A stretch of 64,000 bases of DNA from contig JAACJQ010000343.1 of assembly GCA_016879935.1 (NCBI GenBank), positions 1 through 64,000 on the forward strand, in the 5' to 3' direction. The translations under genes and the position numbers were made by a program. The notes under the pieces were generated by a model. The model was not told the DNA's origin and made no database searches. It was given only the letters and a program-made list of their open reading frames with translations. This DNA is from Archangiaceae bacterium (lineage in GTDB: Bacteria; Myxococcota; Myxococcia; Myxococcales; Myxococcaceae). Every line of letters begins with the position of its first letter. Position 1 is the first letter of the stretch. Shown here piece after piece: positions 53,310 to 61,528 of the stretch.

Positions 53310-54058
53310 CGTCGACGGCGGCCTCTGAGCTCGAACGGTCACTGCATGAACAGCCTGAGAGCTGGCTCCCCTTCGACCGAAACCGCTATCTGCTCCTCGC
53401 CGGGCCGATTGGTGGCCGCGAGGCGTTCTTCGACGCGAGCGGTGCGCTGTTCGCTTACGCGCCGTTGAGCGAATGGGCCGTGAAGGCTGCGCTCGAGAGG
53501 GCGCGAGCCGCCAACGCCTCACTCGAGCCCGTTCCGGCCCAGACGCTGGCGCTCCTGACGAAGGGCGAGGCCGCCTACCTCGAGCTGCGCGACCGCCTCG
53601 CCACCGGCTCCATCGGCTGGAGGATTCACGCGGGCCTGCTCGTCATCGAGCTTGCGAGCGGGCTCTACAACACCGAGTTCCAGGGCGACGTCGCGACGAG
53701 TTTCACGAAGCTCGCCGACGCAGGAGCGCTCTTCCTCCGGGCCGAGCAGCTGAAGCGCGCGACCTTCGGTACAGCTGCGGCCACGACTCACGACGTGCGC
53801 CCAGCCCAGTACCAAAGCCTCATCGAGGTCGTCGCCAAGCAGGACTCGACGCCCGAGTTGCTCCTCGCTGCCATGGAGCGTGGGGAGTTGGAGCTCGTGG
53901 GCGGAGGCCCGACGTCGGACCAGCTCTGGTCGCTCTCGTTCTCCTCGGGTGTGTTCACCGAGCGCTCGATGGGCGAGTCACGTGACTGCTCTCGGGAAGA
54001 GGTGCTCGGGGTGCTCTCCCGCCGCGGGTACCACACGGTGCACTGGCGACAGCGCTGA
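53306..54058 (+). CDS. Hypothetical cytoplasmic protein
   Basis: GTG at 53306 overlaps the preceding stop. The 250-residue protein has no signal or membrane segment and no motif that I recognise. It looks alpha/beta (GPIGGREAFFDASGALFAY; YQSLIEVVAKQDSTPELLLAAMERGELELVGGG). It is translationally coupled to the FG-GAP-like protein. It ends 2 bases before the convergent stop of the BamA-like gene. Confidence 0.65.
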   Translation: MTSTAASELERSLHEQPESWLPFDRNRYLLLAGPIGGREAFFDASGALFAYAPLSEWAVKAALERARAANASLEPVPAQTLALLTKGEAAYLELRDRLATGSIGWRIHAGLLVIELASGLYNTEFQGDVATSFTKLADAGALFLRAEQLKRATFGTAAATTHDVRPAQYQSLIEVVAKQDSTPELLLAAMERGELELVGGGPTSDQLWSLSFSSGVFTERSMGESRDCSREEVLGVLSRRGYHTVHWRQR

Positions 54059-54060
54059 CG

Positions 54061-55800
54061 TCAGGGCGGGAGCGCGCGATCGAGAATGTCGGGCCGAAGG
54101 TCGTTCACCTGGCCCCACGTCGCGTTGAGACGATCGAGCCCGGGCGTCTGCGCGAAGTTGTTGATGTGCACGCCGAAGTCGAAGCGCAGCACCTCGAAGT
54201 TGAAGTACGGCAGCAACAGCCGCATGCCGAAGCCGGCCGTGTGCTGCAGCAGCGGCGTCGCGTCGAACGCCGAGCCCACGTCGTAGAAGAGAACGAAGCC
54301 CAGGTACGTGCCGAGCACGAAGGCGAGCGGGCGCGTGCGGTACTCGAGGTTCGCGAGCACCAGGTTGCGACCGGTGAACTGCTCCGCGAACGTGCCGCGC
54401 AGGCCCTGCGAGCCGCCGAGCAGCACCTGCCGGTTGTTCAGATCGTTCCAGCGCAGGTCGACCATCAGCCGCGTCACGAAGCGGCCGCCCTCGAAGGTGG
54501 GCGAGTAGTTGATCACCTCGGCCGCGAAGCGCTCGTTGGCGATGGTGGTGCCCGGCCGAAACCGCGCGCCGCCCGAGGCCGAGACGGTGAAGAGATCGTC
54601 CCACCGGTAGAAGCGATAGCGGGCCGCGCCGCCCACCTCGACGAACTGCTGCGTGGTGAGCGGTGATGGAAACGCCCAGCGCGCTCCGGCCGTGGCGCGG
54701 AAGCCCAGCTGGTAGTCCTCCGAGAGCTGGTACGTGTCGAGGTTCTTCAGAATGCGGAACTCGTTGGTGAACGCGGTGGCGATGCCCTCGACGAACGTCG
54801 CGTTCTCGCTGCGCGGCAGGTAGTTCGCGGTGAGCCACCTCACCTGCTCGGCGCCCAGGTTCGACTCGGCCATCGGCGTGTACTGCCGCACGTACGCACC
54901 GGCGTTCAGCGTGAGGTCGACCTTCACGCCGTCTCCGAAGCGGCGGGTGACGGTGGCGTCGAGGCCGAGCTCCTTCTGGTCGAACTGAAAGGGCACGCGC
55001 TCCGACCCGCTCGTGTCGGGGTACGGCAGCTGCCACACGCTCGCGCCGCGGTAGATGCGCCGCTTGCGCACGTTCCACGCGCCGTCGATGAGGAAGCCCC
55101 ACGGCTGATCGAGCGTGATGATGGGGTAGCCCACGAGCACCTGGCCGACGGTGCCTTCGACCGCGCCGGTCTGGCGGTTGAAAACGAGGTTCGCGGCCTC
55201 GGAGAAGCTGAAGCGCGAGCCGAAGAGCCGCCGCTCGGTGAACGACTGGCCGAGCGCGAAGGTGTCGAGCCGGAGCGTGGTGTCGATGGAGAGGCTCTGC
55301 CCCCAGCCGTTGAAGTTCACCTCGACGAGCGTGAGCTGGAGGAACTGGAGCAGCGTTCCGATGAGCGTGAACGAGTTCGAGAGGCGCAGGCTCCAGCGGT
55401 CTTGCGTGACCACGAGCACGCTGACCTTCCCGTTCGGCGCCTTCACGGGCACGACCTTCGCCACCGAGAGAATGAAGATGCGGCGCAGGTTGCGTTCGGT
55501 CTCGAGCGCGCGGTCGGCGCTCCACGTGTCGCCGGGTTTCAGCAGCACCTCGCGGCGCACGACCGAGTCACGCGTCTTGATGTGGAGGATGTCGAAGAAC
55601 TTCGGGTTCTCTTCCGGGAAGATCTCTTCGCGCTCGACGAAGACCTGGTCGATGGCTTTGCCGTTCGGCGTCGGGTCGAGGTCGAGATCGCGGCGCGAGA
55701 GGCCCCACTGCACCAGGCGCTCTTCGGGGCCGGCAGCCGACGTGTCGGGCGAGGCCGAGAGCAGGGCTGAGACGAGGAGCGCGAACCCGGTCACCGCCAC
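54061..55800 (-). CDS. BamA/D15-like outer-membrane barrel protein
   Basis: GTG at 55800 gives MAVTGFALLVSALLSASPDTSA, a signal peptide. Residues 40-140 contain one to two POTRA-like segments (DSVVRREVLLKPGDTWSADRALETERNLRRI). The rest is a barrel, with the surface-antigen hallmark LLGGSQGLRGTFAEQFTGRNLVLANLEYR near residue 460 and a late YFNFEVLRFDFGVHIN strand. Members insert or secrete proteins at the outer membrane. At 579 residues with few POTRA repeats it is not the essential BamA; Omp85-type or TamA-like is more likely. Confidence 0.84.
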   Translation of the reverse strand: MAVTGFALLVSALLSASPDTSAAGPEERLVQWGLSRRDLDLDPTPNGKAIDQVFVEREEIFPEENPKFFDILHIKTRDSVVRREVLLKPGDTWSADRALETERNLRRIFILSVAKVVPVKAPNGKVSVLVVTQDRWSLRLSNSFTLIGTLLQFLQLTLVEVNFNGWGQSLSIDTTLRLDTFALGQSFTERRLFGSRFSFSEAANLVFNRQTGAVEGTVGQVLVGYPIITLDQPWGFLIDGAWNVRKRRIYRGASVWQLPYPDTSGSERVPFQFDQKELGLDATVTRRFGDGVKVDLTLNAGAYVRQYTPMAESNLGAEQVRWLTANYLPRSENATFVEGIATAFTNEFRILKNLDTYQLSEDYQLGFRATAGARWAFPSPLTTQQFVEVGGAARYRFYRWDDLFTVSASGGARFRPGTTIANERFAAEVINYSPTFEGGRFVTRLMVDLRWNDLNNRQVLLGGSQGLRGTFAEQFTGRNLVLANLEYRTRPLAFVLGTYLGFVLFYDVGSAFDATPLLQHTAGFGMRLLLPYFNFEVLRFDFGVHINNFAQTPGLDRLNATWGQVNDLRPDILDRALPP

Positions 55801-55832
55801 GAACGCTAGCGCAAGCGCTCAGCCACGCCGCG

Positions 55833-56216
55833 TCAGTTCTGGGGCACCCACGTGAGGAACTCGAGGGTGAAATCGGGCCTTCGCGACGGCCAACGCTCGG
55901 CAAACAGCTCGACGCGCACCGGCTTGCCGATCGTCGTCTCGTCGAAGAGGTTCGTACGGGGCTCGAAGCAGGTCTCGACCCAGACGGCAGGCGATGGCTC
56001 GGTGCCGACGCACGACAGAATGGTCTGTGTCTCGTTCGGCAGGTTGGCGGCGACTCCGATGAGGTCGGCGTTGAAGCCACCCGGGTCGAGCGTGATGGTG
56101 AAGAGCGGGTCCTCTCCGCCTGCCGTCAGGACGTCAGGCGCATCGGCGAGCACGGACTTGAAGGGGCTGCAGGCCGAGACGGTGGCGACGAGCAGAAGCG
56201 GGAGCAGCGGACGCAT
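55833..56216 (-). CDS. Small lipoprotein
   Basis: ATG at 56216 gives MRPLLPLLLVATVSAC, a lipoprotein signal (lipobox VSAC). The 127-residue protein has two further Cys and a beta-rich pattern (FTITLDPGGFNADLIGVAAN). Family not recognised. It precedes the BamA-like gene on the same strand by 32 bases, so co-transcription is possible. Confidence 0.68.
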   Translation of the reverse strand: MRPLLPLLLVATVSACSPFKSVLADAPDVLTAGGEDPLFTITLDPGGFNADLIGVAANLPNETQTILSCVGTEPSPAVWVETCFEPRTNLFDETTIGKPVRVELFAERWPSRRPDFTLEFLTWVPQN

Positions 56217-56353
56217 GCACGAGGGCACTGCAAGAGCGAGACCTCGTGGTGGTCCCCGGGACAGCGACAGCTTTGGCGCAATCGAGCGGCAGCGCGTACC
56301 GCTCCCCCTGACAGCGGTGTCGGCCCGCAGGATGAACCGATAGGGTCTCGCGC

Positions 56354-56617
56354 GTGATGACGATGCCCCGCCTCGTGTTGCTGCTTCTCGTCGTGAGCTG
56401 TGCACCGCCGCCGGGGAAGTGCGTGAAGCAGACCGACTGCGCGGCCGATCAGGTGTGCTCCTTCGTCGTGGAGCCAGATGGAGGCACGTGCACCCGCCGC
56501 TGTAACGACGACGCCGAGTGCGCCTCTGAGAGCCCTCGAACGAAATGCGGGAAGTTCTACGGCCCGAACAACCCCGATGGTGGTGCAGTCGCGGGCTACG
56601 CCTGCAACTCGCGGTAG
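56354..56617 (+). CDS. Short Cys-rich lipoprotein
   Basis: GTG at 56354, or ATG at 56357 or 56363, gives MTMPRLVLLLLVVSCAPPP, a lipoprotein signal. The remaining 70 residues hold eight Cys in the C-x5-C-x4-C spacing (CVKQTDCAADQVC, CTRRCNDDAEC, KCGKF) seen in the N-terminal modules of the longer lipoproteins in this window. It may be a stand-alone version of that module. Confidence 0.65.
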   Translation: MMTMPRLVLLLLVVSCAPPPGKCVKQTDCAADQVCSFVVEPDGGTCTRRCNDDAECASESPRTKCGKFYGPNNPDGGAVAGYACNSR

Positions 56618-57288
56618 GCACTCCAGACGAGGAAGCCGTCAGGGGCGAGCCGGGCGCTCACGTCGCTGCGGTCGAACGCCGTGACCGACGCGACGAAGGA
56701 CTGGAGCGGGTCTGCAGTTCGAACGCGCTCCCAGACTTCGGTCCACGCGGTGAAGAACGCGTACACCGCGGTTCCCGGCTTCACGTCACGACGCAGCTCA
56801 CGCGGCAGCACGTCGCGAAAGAGCCACGGAGAGAAGCCGCGCGCTCCGTCGGTGTGCAGCACCAGCGCCTCCTTCGACAACGCCTCGCCCCGACGGCGCA
56901 GCACCCAGAATGCCGAGACGTGCCCTTCGATGTCGGTGCTGCCTTCGAGACACACGCCGCCGTCGACGAGCAGCGGCAGCACGTCGGCGTGAAGCGTTTC
57001 CGCTCCATCTTTGGTGAGCCCACGCCCCACGTTCGCGAGGCGAATGAGCGCTGACCTGGGCTCCGTACGAAGCGTCTGCAGGTCTCCCTCGAGGAACCGG
57101 AGCTGCGGGAAGTCGCGACGCCCCGTCTCGACGTGCGCGCCATTCACCTCGACGCCCACGACTTCCCGATCGGGAAACGCGAGTGACAGCTCGTGCGTGG
57201 TGACAGCCGAGATGCCGAAGCCGACGTCGGTGAAACGCCCGGCGGGCAGCGAGCCGCTCAGCTCGAGCCAGCGATTGAACGCGTGCAG
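56596..57288 (-). CDS. Class I SAM-dependent methyltransferase, non-standard start
   Basis: The protein binds S-adenosylmethionine: FTDVGFGISAVTTHELSL is motif I, VVGVEVN motif II (acidic residue) and FPQLRFLEGDLQTL motif III. Motif I lies upstream of the first standard start (GTG at 57159). The same frame is open back to TGA at 57319-57321 but contains no ATG, GTG or TTG; CTG at 57288 (LHAFNRWLELSG) or 57315 are the candidates. I extend to 57288. The substrate is unknown. It follows the BsuPI lipoprotein and overlaps the convergent small lipoprotein by 22 bases. Confidence 0.72.
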   Translation of the reverse strand: MHAFNRWLELSGSLPAGRFTDVGFGISAVTTHELSLAFPDREVVGVEVNGAHVETGRRDFPQLRFLEGDLQTLRTEPRSALIRLANVGRGLTKDGAETLHADVLPLLVDGGVCLEGSTDIEGHVSAFWVLRRRGEALSKEALVLHTDGARGFSPWLFRDVLPRELRRDVKPGTAVYAFFTAWTEVWERVRTADPLQSFVASVTAFDRSDVSARLAPDGFLVWSAYRELQA

Positions 57289-57323
57289 CCGGCCAGGTCG
57301 AGTGCGAGCCCGCAGGCGTCAGC

Positions 57324-58415
57324 TCACTGCTGAACGCGAACCGAGAAGGTGCTGGTCGCGACGGGCGCGGAGCCGGCGTTCGCCGAGGGAATCAGGCGCG
57401 CGCGGGCGGTGAACGAGCCATCGAGCTGCAAACCGTCGCGGTCAGCCAGGGGCAGCTCGGCGGTCCACGTGCGGCTCTGGCCCGCGGCGAGCGTCACCGA
57501 GGTGAGCGCCATCGTGCACGCGCGGTCATCGGAGAGGCGCTTCACGACGAGCCCGCTCGACGAGACGACCTCGATGTCCATCTGGCAGCCGGTGCGGAAG
57601 TTCCACGTCTGCGAGGTGGCGCTGCCGTTGGTGACGGTGAACGTGGCGCGCGCGTTCGCGGTGACCTCGTTCGACGGGCACGGCGTGGTGATGCAGCGAA
57701 TCGTGTTGGGCAGGTTCACGTACGAGGTCTTGTCGAGCGTGAGGCTCGCGGTGACGGTGCCGTTCGCCGCGGGGAACCGCTTGGTGCCGACGGTCGCGGT
57801 CTTGAGCGTGAAGCGCTCGCCACGGCCCGTGCGGAAGCCGACGAGGCCGACGTTCGCGGCGAAGGTGAGCTCGGTGAACGCAGGCGGCGCGCAGAGGGCC
57901 GTCTTGCTGGGAATCTGCTCGATGGCGATGGTGCGCGTGTCGGTGAAGGCGCCCGCGGCCGTCGTCGCCGTCACGCCCGTCGCGCTGCGGCGGTACTTCG
58001 CGCCCGTGCAGGCTTCGGTGCCGACGTTCCACGACGAGCTCGCGAAGCCGAAGCGCAGCCACGAGGTCCACGCGCGCGAGGCGTCGTCCCACTTCATCAG
58101 CGTGTTCGCCGAGGTCGAGCTGACGCCAACCCACGTCGCCGAGGTCGCGAGGCCGGTGAGCGCGCCCATGCCGTTCGAGACGGAGTCGAGGCGGAGCGTA
58201 CGCGTGGCTCCGGTCGTCGACTCGAACGTCCACGTGTTGCCGTTGGCCATCGGGAACCACACGGCCGCGCTGCTCGACGAGGTCAGCTCACCCTCGGTCG
58301 TGGCGACGGACTCGTCGGTGTCGACATCCTGCGCGTCGATGAGCATCTCCGCACTCGGGCCGCAGGCGGCGAGGACGAGGGCGATGGACGAGACGAACAG
58401 TGCGCGAATGGTCAT
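57324..58415 (-). CDS. Lipoprotein with BsuPI-type proteinase-inhibitor-like domain
   Basis: MTIRALFVSSIALVLAAC is a lipoprotein signal (lipobox LAAC). Residues 50-225 are a beta-rich domain (VWFPMANGNTWTFESTTG) similar to the repeat found in bacterial surface proteins. Residues 235-363 resemble the BsuPI domain: ARATFTVTNGSATSQTWNF, DIEVVSSSGLVVKRLSDDR, LAAGQSRTWTAELPLADRDG. The BsuPI fold blocks serine proteases in Bacillus; here it may only bind proteins. ATG at 58415. Confidence 0.75.
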   Translation of the reverse strand: MTIRALFVSSIALVLAACGPSAEMLIDAQDVDTDESVATTEGELTSSSSAAVWFPMANGNTWTFESTTGATRTLRLDSVSNGMGALTGLATSATWVGVSSTSANTLMKWDDASRAWTSWLRFGFASSSWNVGTEACTGAKYRRSATGVTATTAAGAFTDTRTIAIEQIPSKTALCAPPAFTELTFAANVGLVGFRTGRGERFTLKTATVGTKRFPAANGTVTASLTLDKTSYVNLPNTIRCITTPCPSNEVTANARATFTVTNGSATSQTWNFRTGCQMDIEVVSSSGLVVKRLSDDRACTMALTSVTLAAGQSRTWTAELPLADRDGLQLDGSFTARARLIPSANAGSAPVATSTFSVRVQQ

Positions 58416-58508
58416 GACAGGCTCCCCACTTGAAAGACGAGGACCCCATGCCCAAGGCCCACAGTGTCGTCAAGTGTGGGCGGGTCGGTTCGTAACGCTG
58501 GAGGTCAG

Positions 58509-58940
58509 ATGAAGAAGACGAACTTGTCGAAGGCGCTCCGAAGGCTGCGGGATGACGAGCGACGCGGTGCTGGGGTGCATCGATTGACCCTGAGAGGAAT
58601 CGCCCTTCAGCGACGACTCTCGAGCGAGCTCGCCGACGAACTGCCGCACGAGTTCTGGCACTGGCTGAGCGACTTCGACGTGAGGAAGAAGTCTGCCGAG
58701 GTCGCTGTCGAACAGAACGCCTTCATCGACGAACTGATCAGACGCTTGGAGAGCGACGAGCGACTCGACGACGAACAAGCGCCGACGCCGAAGCCGCAGA
58801 ACCAGAGACGTCGCATTCTATTGACCGTTCTCGCCTGCCTTGCGACCGCGGCTGCCGTGACAGAAATGCTCCGCACGCGTGCACGAGGGCCAGGGCGCGC
58901 TCAGAGCGAGCACGCGGACGCGGGCATCAACGCCCCTTGA
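58509..58940 (+). CDS. Hypothetical single-pass membrane protein
   Basis: ATG at 58509 after GAGGTCAG. The 143-residue protein is strongly charged and helical (MKKTNLSKALRRLRDDERRG; SAEVAVEQNAFIDELIRRLESD), with one membrane helix near the end (RRRILLTVLACLATAAAVTEML). No family recognised. It could be a small anti-sigma-like or cell-surface regulatory protein, but no zinc motif or partner sigma is seen. Overlaps the convergent SRPBCC gene by 14 bases. Confidence 0.6.
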   Translation: MKKTNLSKALRRLRDDERRGAGVHRLTLRGIALQRRLSSELADELPHEFWHWLSDFDVRKKSAEVAVEQNAFIDELIRRLESDERLDDEQAPTPKPQNQRRRILLTVLACLATAAAVTEMLRTRARGPGRAQSEHADAGINAP

Positions 58941-59307
58941 GCCACGCGACGAACGCCATCGCCACATCGCGCTCGTGCTCCGGCGGCCGGCCGGTCAACG
59001 CATCGAGCTGGTAGTGCATCACGCACCCGCCCTCACGTGCCTCGAACCAGATGTTCCCCGAGACGCCGTCACGCACACCCGACGACGGCACCCACCGCGC
59101 CTTCAGGTTCACGTCGTCCCACGCGTAGACGAGCGCGTACGCGAGCGTCTCGCCGAACTCGTAGAACACCTCGAGCGCGCGCCCATTCGCGTCTGCGCGA
59201 ACGAGCTTCACCTTCTTGATTCCCGGCACCCAGCGACGCTGCTGCTCGACGTCGGTGAAGGCGCGAAACGCGTCGGCGGCAGAGATCGTGAGCGGCTGAA
59301 CTTCCAT
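58927..59307 (-). CDS. SRPBCC (START-like) domain protein
   Basis: The 126-residue protein has the helix-grip pattern of the SRPBCC/polyketide-cyclase family: LTISAADAFRAFTDVEQQRRWVPGIKKVKLV, then GRALEVFYEFGE and a closing helix (ERDVAMAFVAWLKG). Such domains bind hydrophobic ligands or lipids. It is a cytoplasmic monodomain protein. Ligand unknown. Confidence 0.78.
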   Translation of the reverse strand: MEVQPLTISAADAFRAFTDVEQQRRWVPGIKKVKLVRADANGRALEVFYEFGETLAYALVYAWDDVNLKARWVPSSGVRDGVSGNIWFEAREGGCVMHYQLDALTGRPPEHERDVAMAFVAWLKGR

Positions 59308-59364
59308 GAACCACGCAGTGTGCCGCCGTCGTCAGAAGCCGCTGTGACGACCACGTAACATCGC

Positions 59365-60207
59365 TCAGGGAATCGCGACGTCGAAGCCGACGAAGAACTC
59401 TCCCAACTGCCTGTCGACCTTGCCCTTCACGGCCTTGCCACCGAGCGCCTTCGCGAGCGTCTCGGCCGCAGCCATCGTCTTCGCATCGGCCCGCACCACG
59501 ACGCCAGGAGCCGCCTTCGCCGACTCCGAGCCGCCCGTCACCGCGAAGCCGGCGCGTTCGATGAGCAGCTCCTTCTCCTTCCGCTGCTCTTGCGAAGCCA
59601 CGTACACGAACGCCGTGGGGCCGACGAAGGCCTCGACCATCTCGGACGACACGGGCTCTCCACCACCCGCCTCCATCGTGAGCACGAACACCGCGCGCCG
59701 CCCGGTCGGGTCGAGGAACGCCTCGGCCGTCGTCTTGCGAACCTTCTTCCCCATGTTCTCGGCCAGCATGCTGGCGCTCGTGTGAGAGACGCCGAGCCGC
59801 TCGGTCACCAGCTCGACCTTCACGGTCTTTCCAGCACCGCCCCATGCCGTCGCCGGTTTTCCATCGGCGCGAATCGACGTCTTCACCCCGTCGAGCGACG
59901 ACAGCTTCACGATGGGGTTCTTCTGCTTCCACGCCTCCCACTTCGCGGCGTCGGGGCCGGGCTTGAGCGCGCCCTTGCCATCGAGGGGACCGACCTCGAG
60001 CTCGAACTCCTCTTCGGTCGCCTGCAGCTGATGCCGGCTCACCGCCAGCTTCGCGAAGTGCGGAGCGTCACCCCAGGTCACCTTCCTCGACGTGAGCCAG
60101 ACGGTGCGGTCGCCGTCCTGCGTGAACCCGAGGAACTCGCCTTCATCGAACGTGAGGGGAGCGCCAGTCAGCACCACGGCAACGAGGGTCGAGAGCATGC
60201 GCGGCAT
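59365..60207 (-). CDS. Secreted hypothetical protein
   Basis: ATG at 60207 gives MPRMLSTLVAVVLTGAPLTF, a short signal peptide. The 280-residue protein alternates charged helices and strands (ERLGVSHTSASMLAENMGKKVRK; DPTGRRAVFVLTMEAGGGEPVSSEM). I do not recognise the family. It diverges from the membrane M28 peptidase gene across 85 bases. An in-frame start at 60294 would add 29 basic residues and overlap the divergent start. Confidence 0.65.
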   Translation of the reverse strand: MPRMLSTLVAVVLTGAPLTFDEGEFLGFTQDGDRTVWLTSRKVTWGDAPHFAKLAVSRHQLQATEEEFELEVGPLDGKGALKPGPDAAKWEAWKQKNPIVKLSSLDGVKTSIRADGKPATAWGGAGKTVKVELVTERLGVSHTSASMLAENMGKKVRKTTAEAFLDPTGRRAVFVLTMEAGGGEPVSSEMVEAFVGPTAFVYVASQEQRKEKELLIERAGFAVTGGSESAKAAPGVVVRADAKTMAAAETLAKALGGKAVKGKVDRQLGEFFVGFDVAIP

Positions 60208-60292
60208 TGTCTCGACGAACTTTCCCTTCGCAACGAAATCCGAGGGGCGGGCGCGCGCGCGCTCGACGCGGCCGGTGCTATCTGCCGAGGGC

Positions 60293-61516
60293 ATGAGCGC
60301 TGCGCCTCAACTGAACACCTCGCGACCCAGCCCCATCGACCGCATTCGCACGCTCGAAGAGCTCGGTCCGCGCCGCCTCACGGGAACACCAACGGAGCGC
60401 GCCGCGCAGGAGCTCCTCGGCAATGAGCTCGCGGGGCTCGGCTACCACCTCGAGTGGCGCAGCTACCGCTGGTCGCAGAGCCTCTACGCGGTGCTCATGT
60501 TCCACTTCGGGCTCGCGGCGCTCGCCACGGGCATCGGCTTCGCAGCGCCGTGGGTCGGTGCCGGCCTGCACGCGCTCGTCGCGGTCTCGTACACGCTCGA
60601 GTCGACGCGTCGTGCGCTCATCCTCCGCAGCCTCTTCCCCAACATCACCTCACAGAACCTGCTCGCGACGTTGCCCGCGCGTGGTGAACGCAAGAAGCGC
60701 CTCGTGATCGTCGCCCACGCCGACGCCGCGTACACGGGGCTCGTCTTCACGCCCGAGCTGATCAAGGTGGCCACGAAGCAGCCGCCTCCGGGCCTTGGCT
60801 GGTTCAAGAAGCAGCTCGGGCTCGCGACCGCCACCGTCGCCGTGCTCGCCATCGTCGAGGTCATCGCCGCGACGGGCGTGTGGGCGGCTCCAGGCTGGCT
60901 GCGTGGGCTGCTCACGATTCCCGCGATGCTCACGTTCCTCTTCAACGTCGACGTCGTGCTGCGAAACCGCGTGGTGCCCGGTGCCTGCGACAACCTCTCG
61001 GGCTGTTCCGCGTCGGTCGAGCTCGCGCACCGCCTGCAAGGCCGCCTGCCCGACGACGTCGAGTTCGTCATCGTCATCTCGGGCTCTGAAGAGGCCGGCA
61101 CCGGCGGAGCGCTCCGCCTCGCCGAGCAGCTGATGAAGACGAAGGAATGGACGCCTCAGGACACGACGGTGCTGGGCCTCGACACGCTCTCGAACGGAAC
61201 GCTGCGCATGCTCGAAGAAGGTGAGCTGTGGCCGGTGCCGATTCCCGCGCACCTCGAAGCCGCCGTCGTCGCCGAGAACCAGGCCCGCCCCGAGCTGCCG
61301 CCCGTGACGAAGTACGTGATTCCCACCGGCGCGACCGACGTGCTGCCGTTTCTGGTGCGCGGCTTTCCGGCGATGTCGCTCACCTGCATCGACCCCGTCA
61401 TCGGAGCGCCGCGGCACTACCACCGCCCGTCGGACTCCTGGCGCAACATGGACGTGGCCCAGCTCGAGGCGAGCATCGACTTCGCCGAGCGACTCATCGT
61501 GCGACTCTCGAAGTAG
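60293..61516 (+). CDS. M28-family metallopeptidase with internal membrane segments
   Basis: ATG at 60293. The 407-residue protein starts with a cytoplasmic stretch, then two hydrophobic segments (LYAVLMFHFGLAALATGIGF, then APWVGAGLHALVAV). The catalytic part has LVIVAHADAAYTG (His, Asp), VPGACDNLSGCSASVEL (bridging Asp), ISGSEEAGTGG (Glu pair), LGLDTLSNGTL (Asp) and HYHRPSDSW (His), so all zinc sites are present. A further two hydrophobic segments (TATVAVLAIVEVIAATGVW, LTIPAMLTFLFNVDVVL) interrupt the domain between the first and second ligands. It is probably an integral inner-membrane aminopeptidase. Confidence 0.83.
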   Translation: MSAAPQLNTSRPSPIDRIRTLEELGPRRLTGTPTERAAQELLGNELAGLGYHLEWRSYRWSQSLYAVLMFHFGLAALATGIGFAAPWVGAGLHALVAVSYTLESTRRALILRSLFPNITSQNLLATLPARGERKKRLVIVAHADAAYTGLVFTPELIKVATKQPPPGLGWFKKQLGLATATVAVLAIVEVIAATGVWAAPGWLRGLLTIPAMLTFLFNVDVVLRNRVVPGACDNLSGCSASVELAHRLQGRLPDDVEFVIVISGSEEAGTGGALRLAEQLMKTKEWTPQDTTVLGLDTLSNGTLRMLEEGELWPVPIPAHLEAAVVAENQARPELPPVTKYVIPTGATDVLPFLVRGFPAMSLTCIDPVIGAPRHYHRPSDSWRNMDVAQLEASIDFAERLIVRLSK

Positions 61517-61528
61517 CGCGGGCCTTCG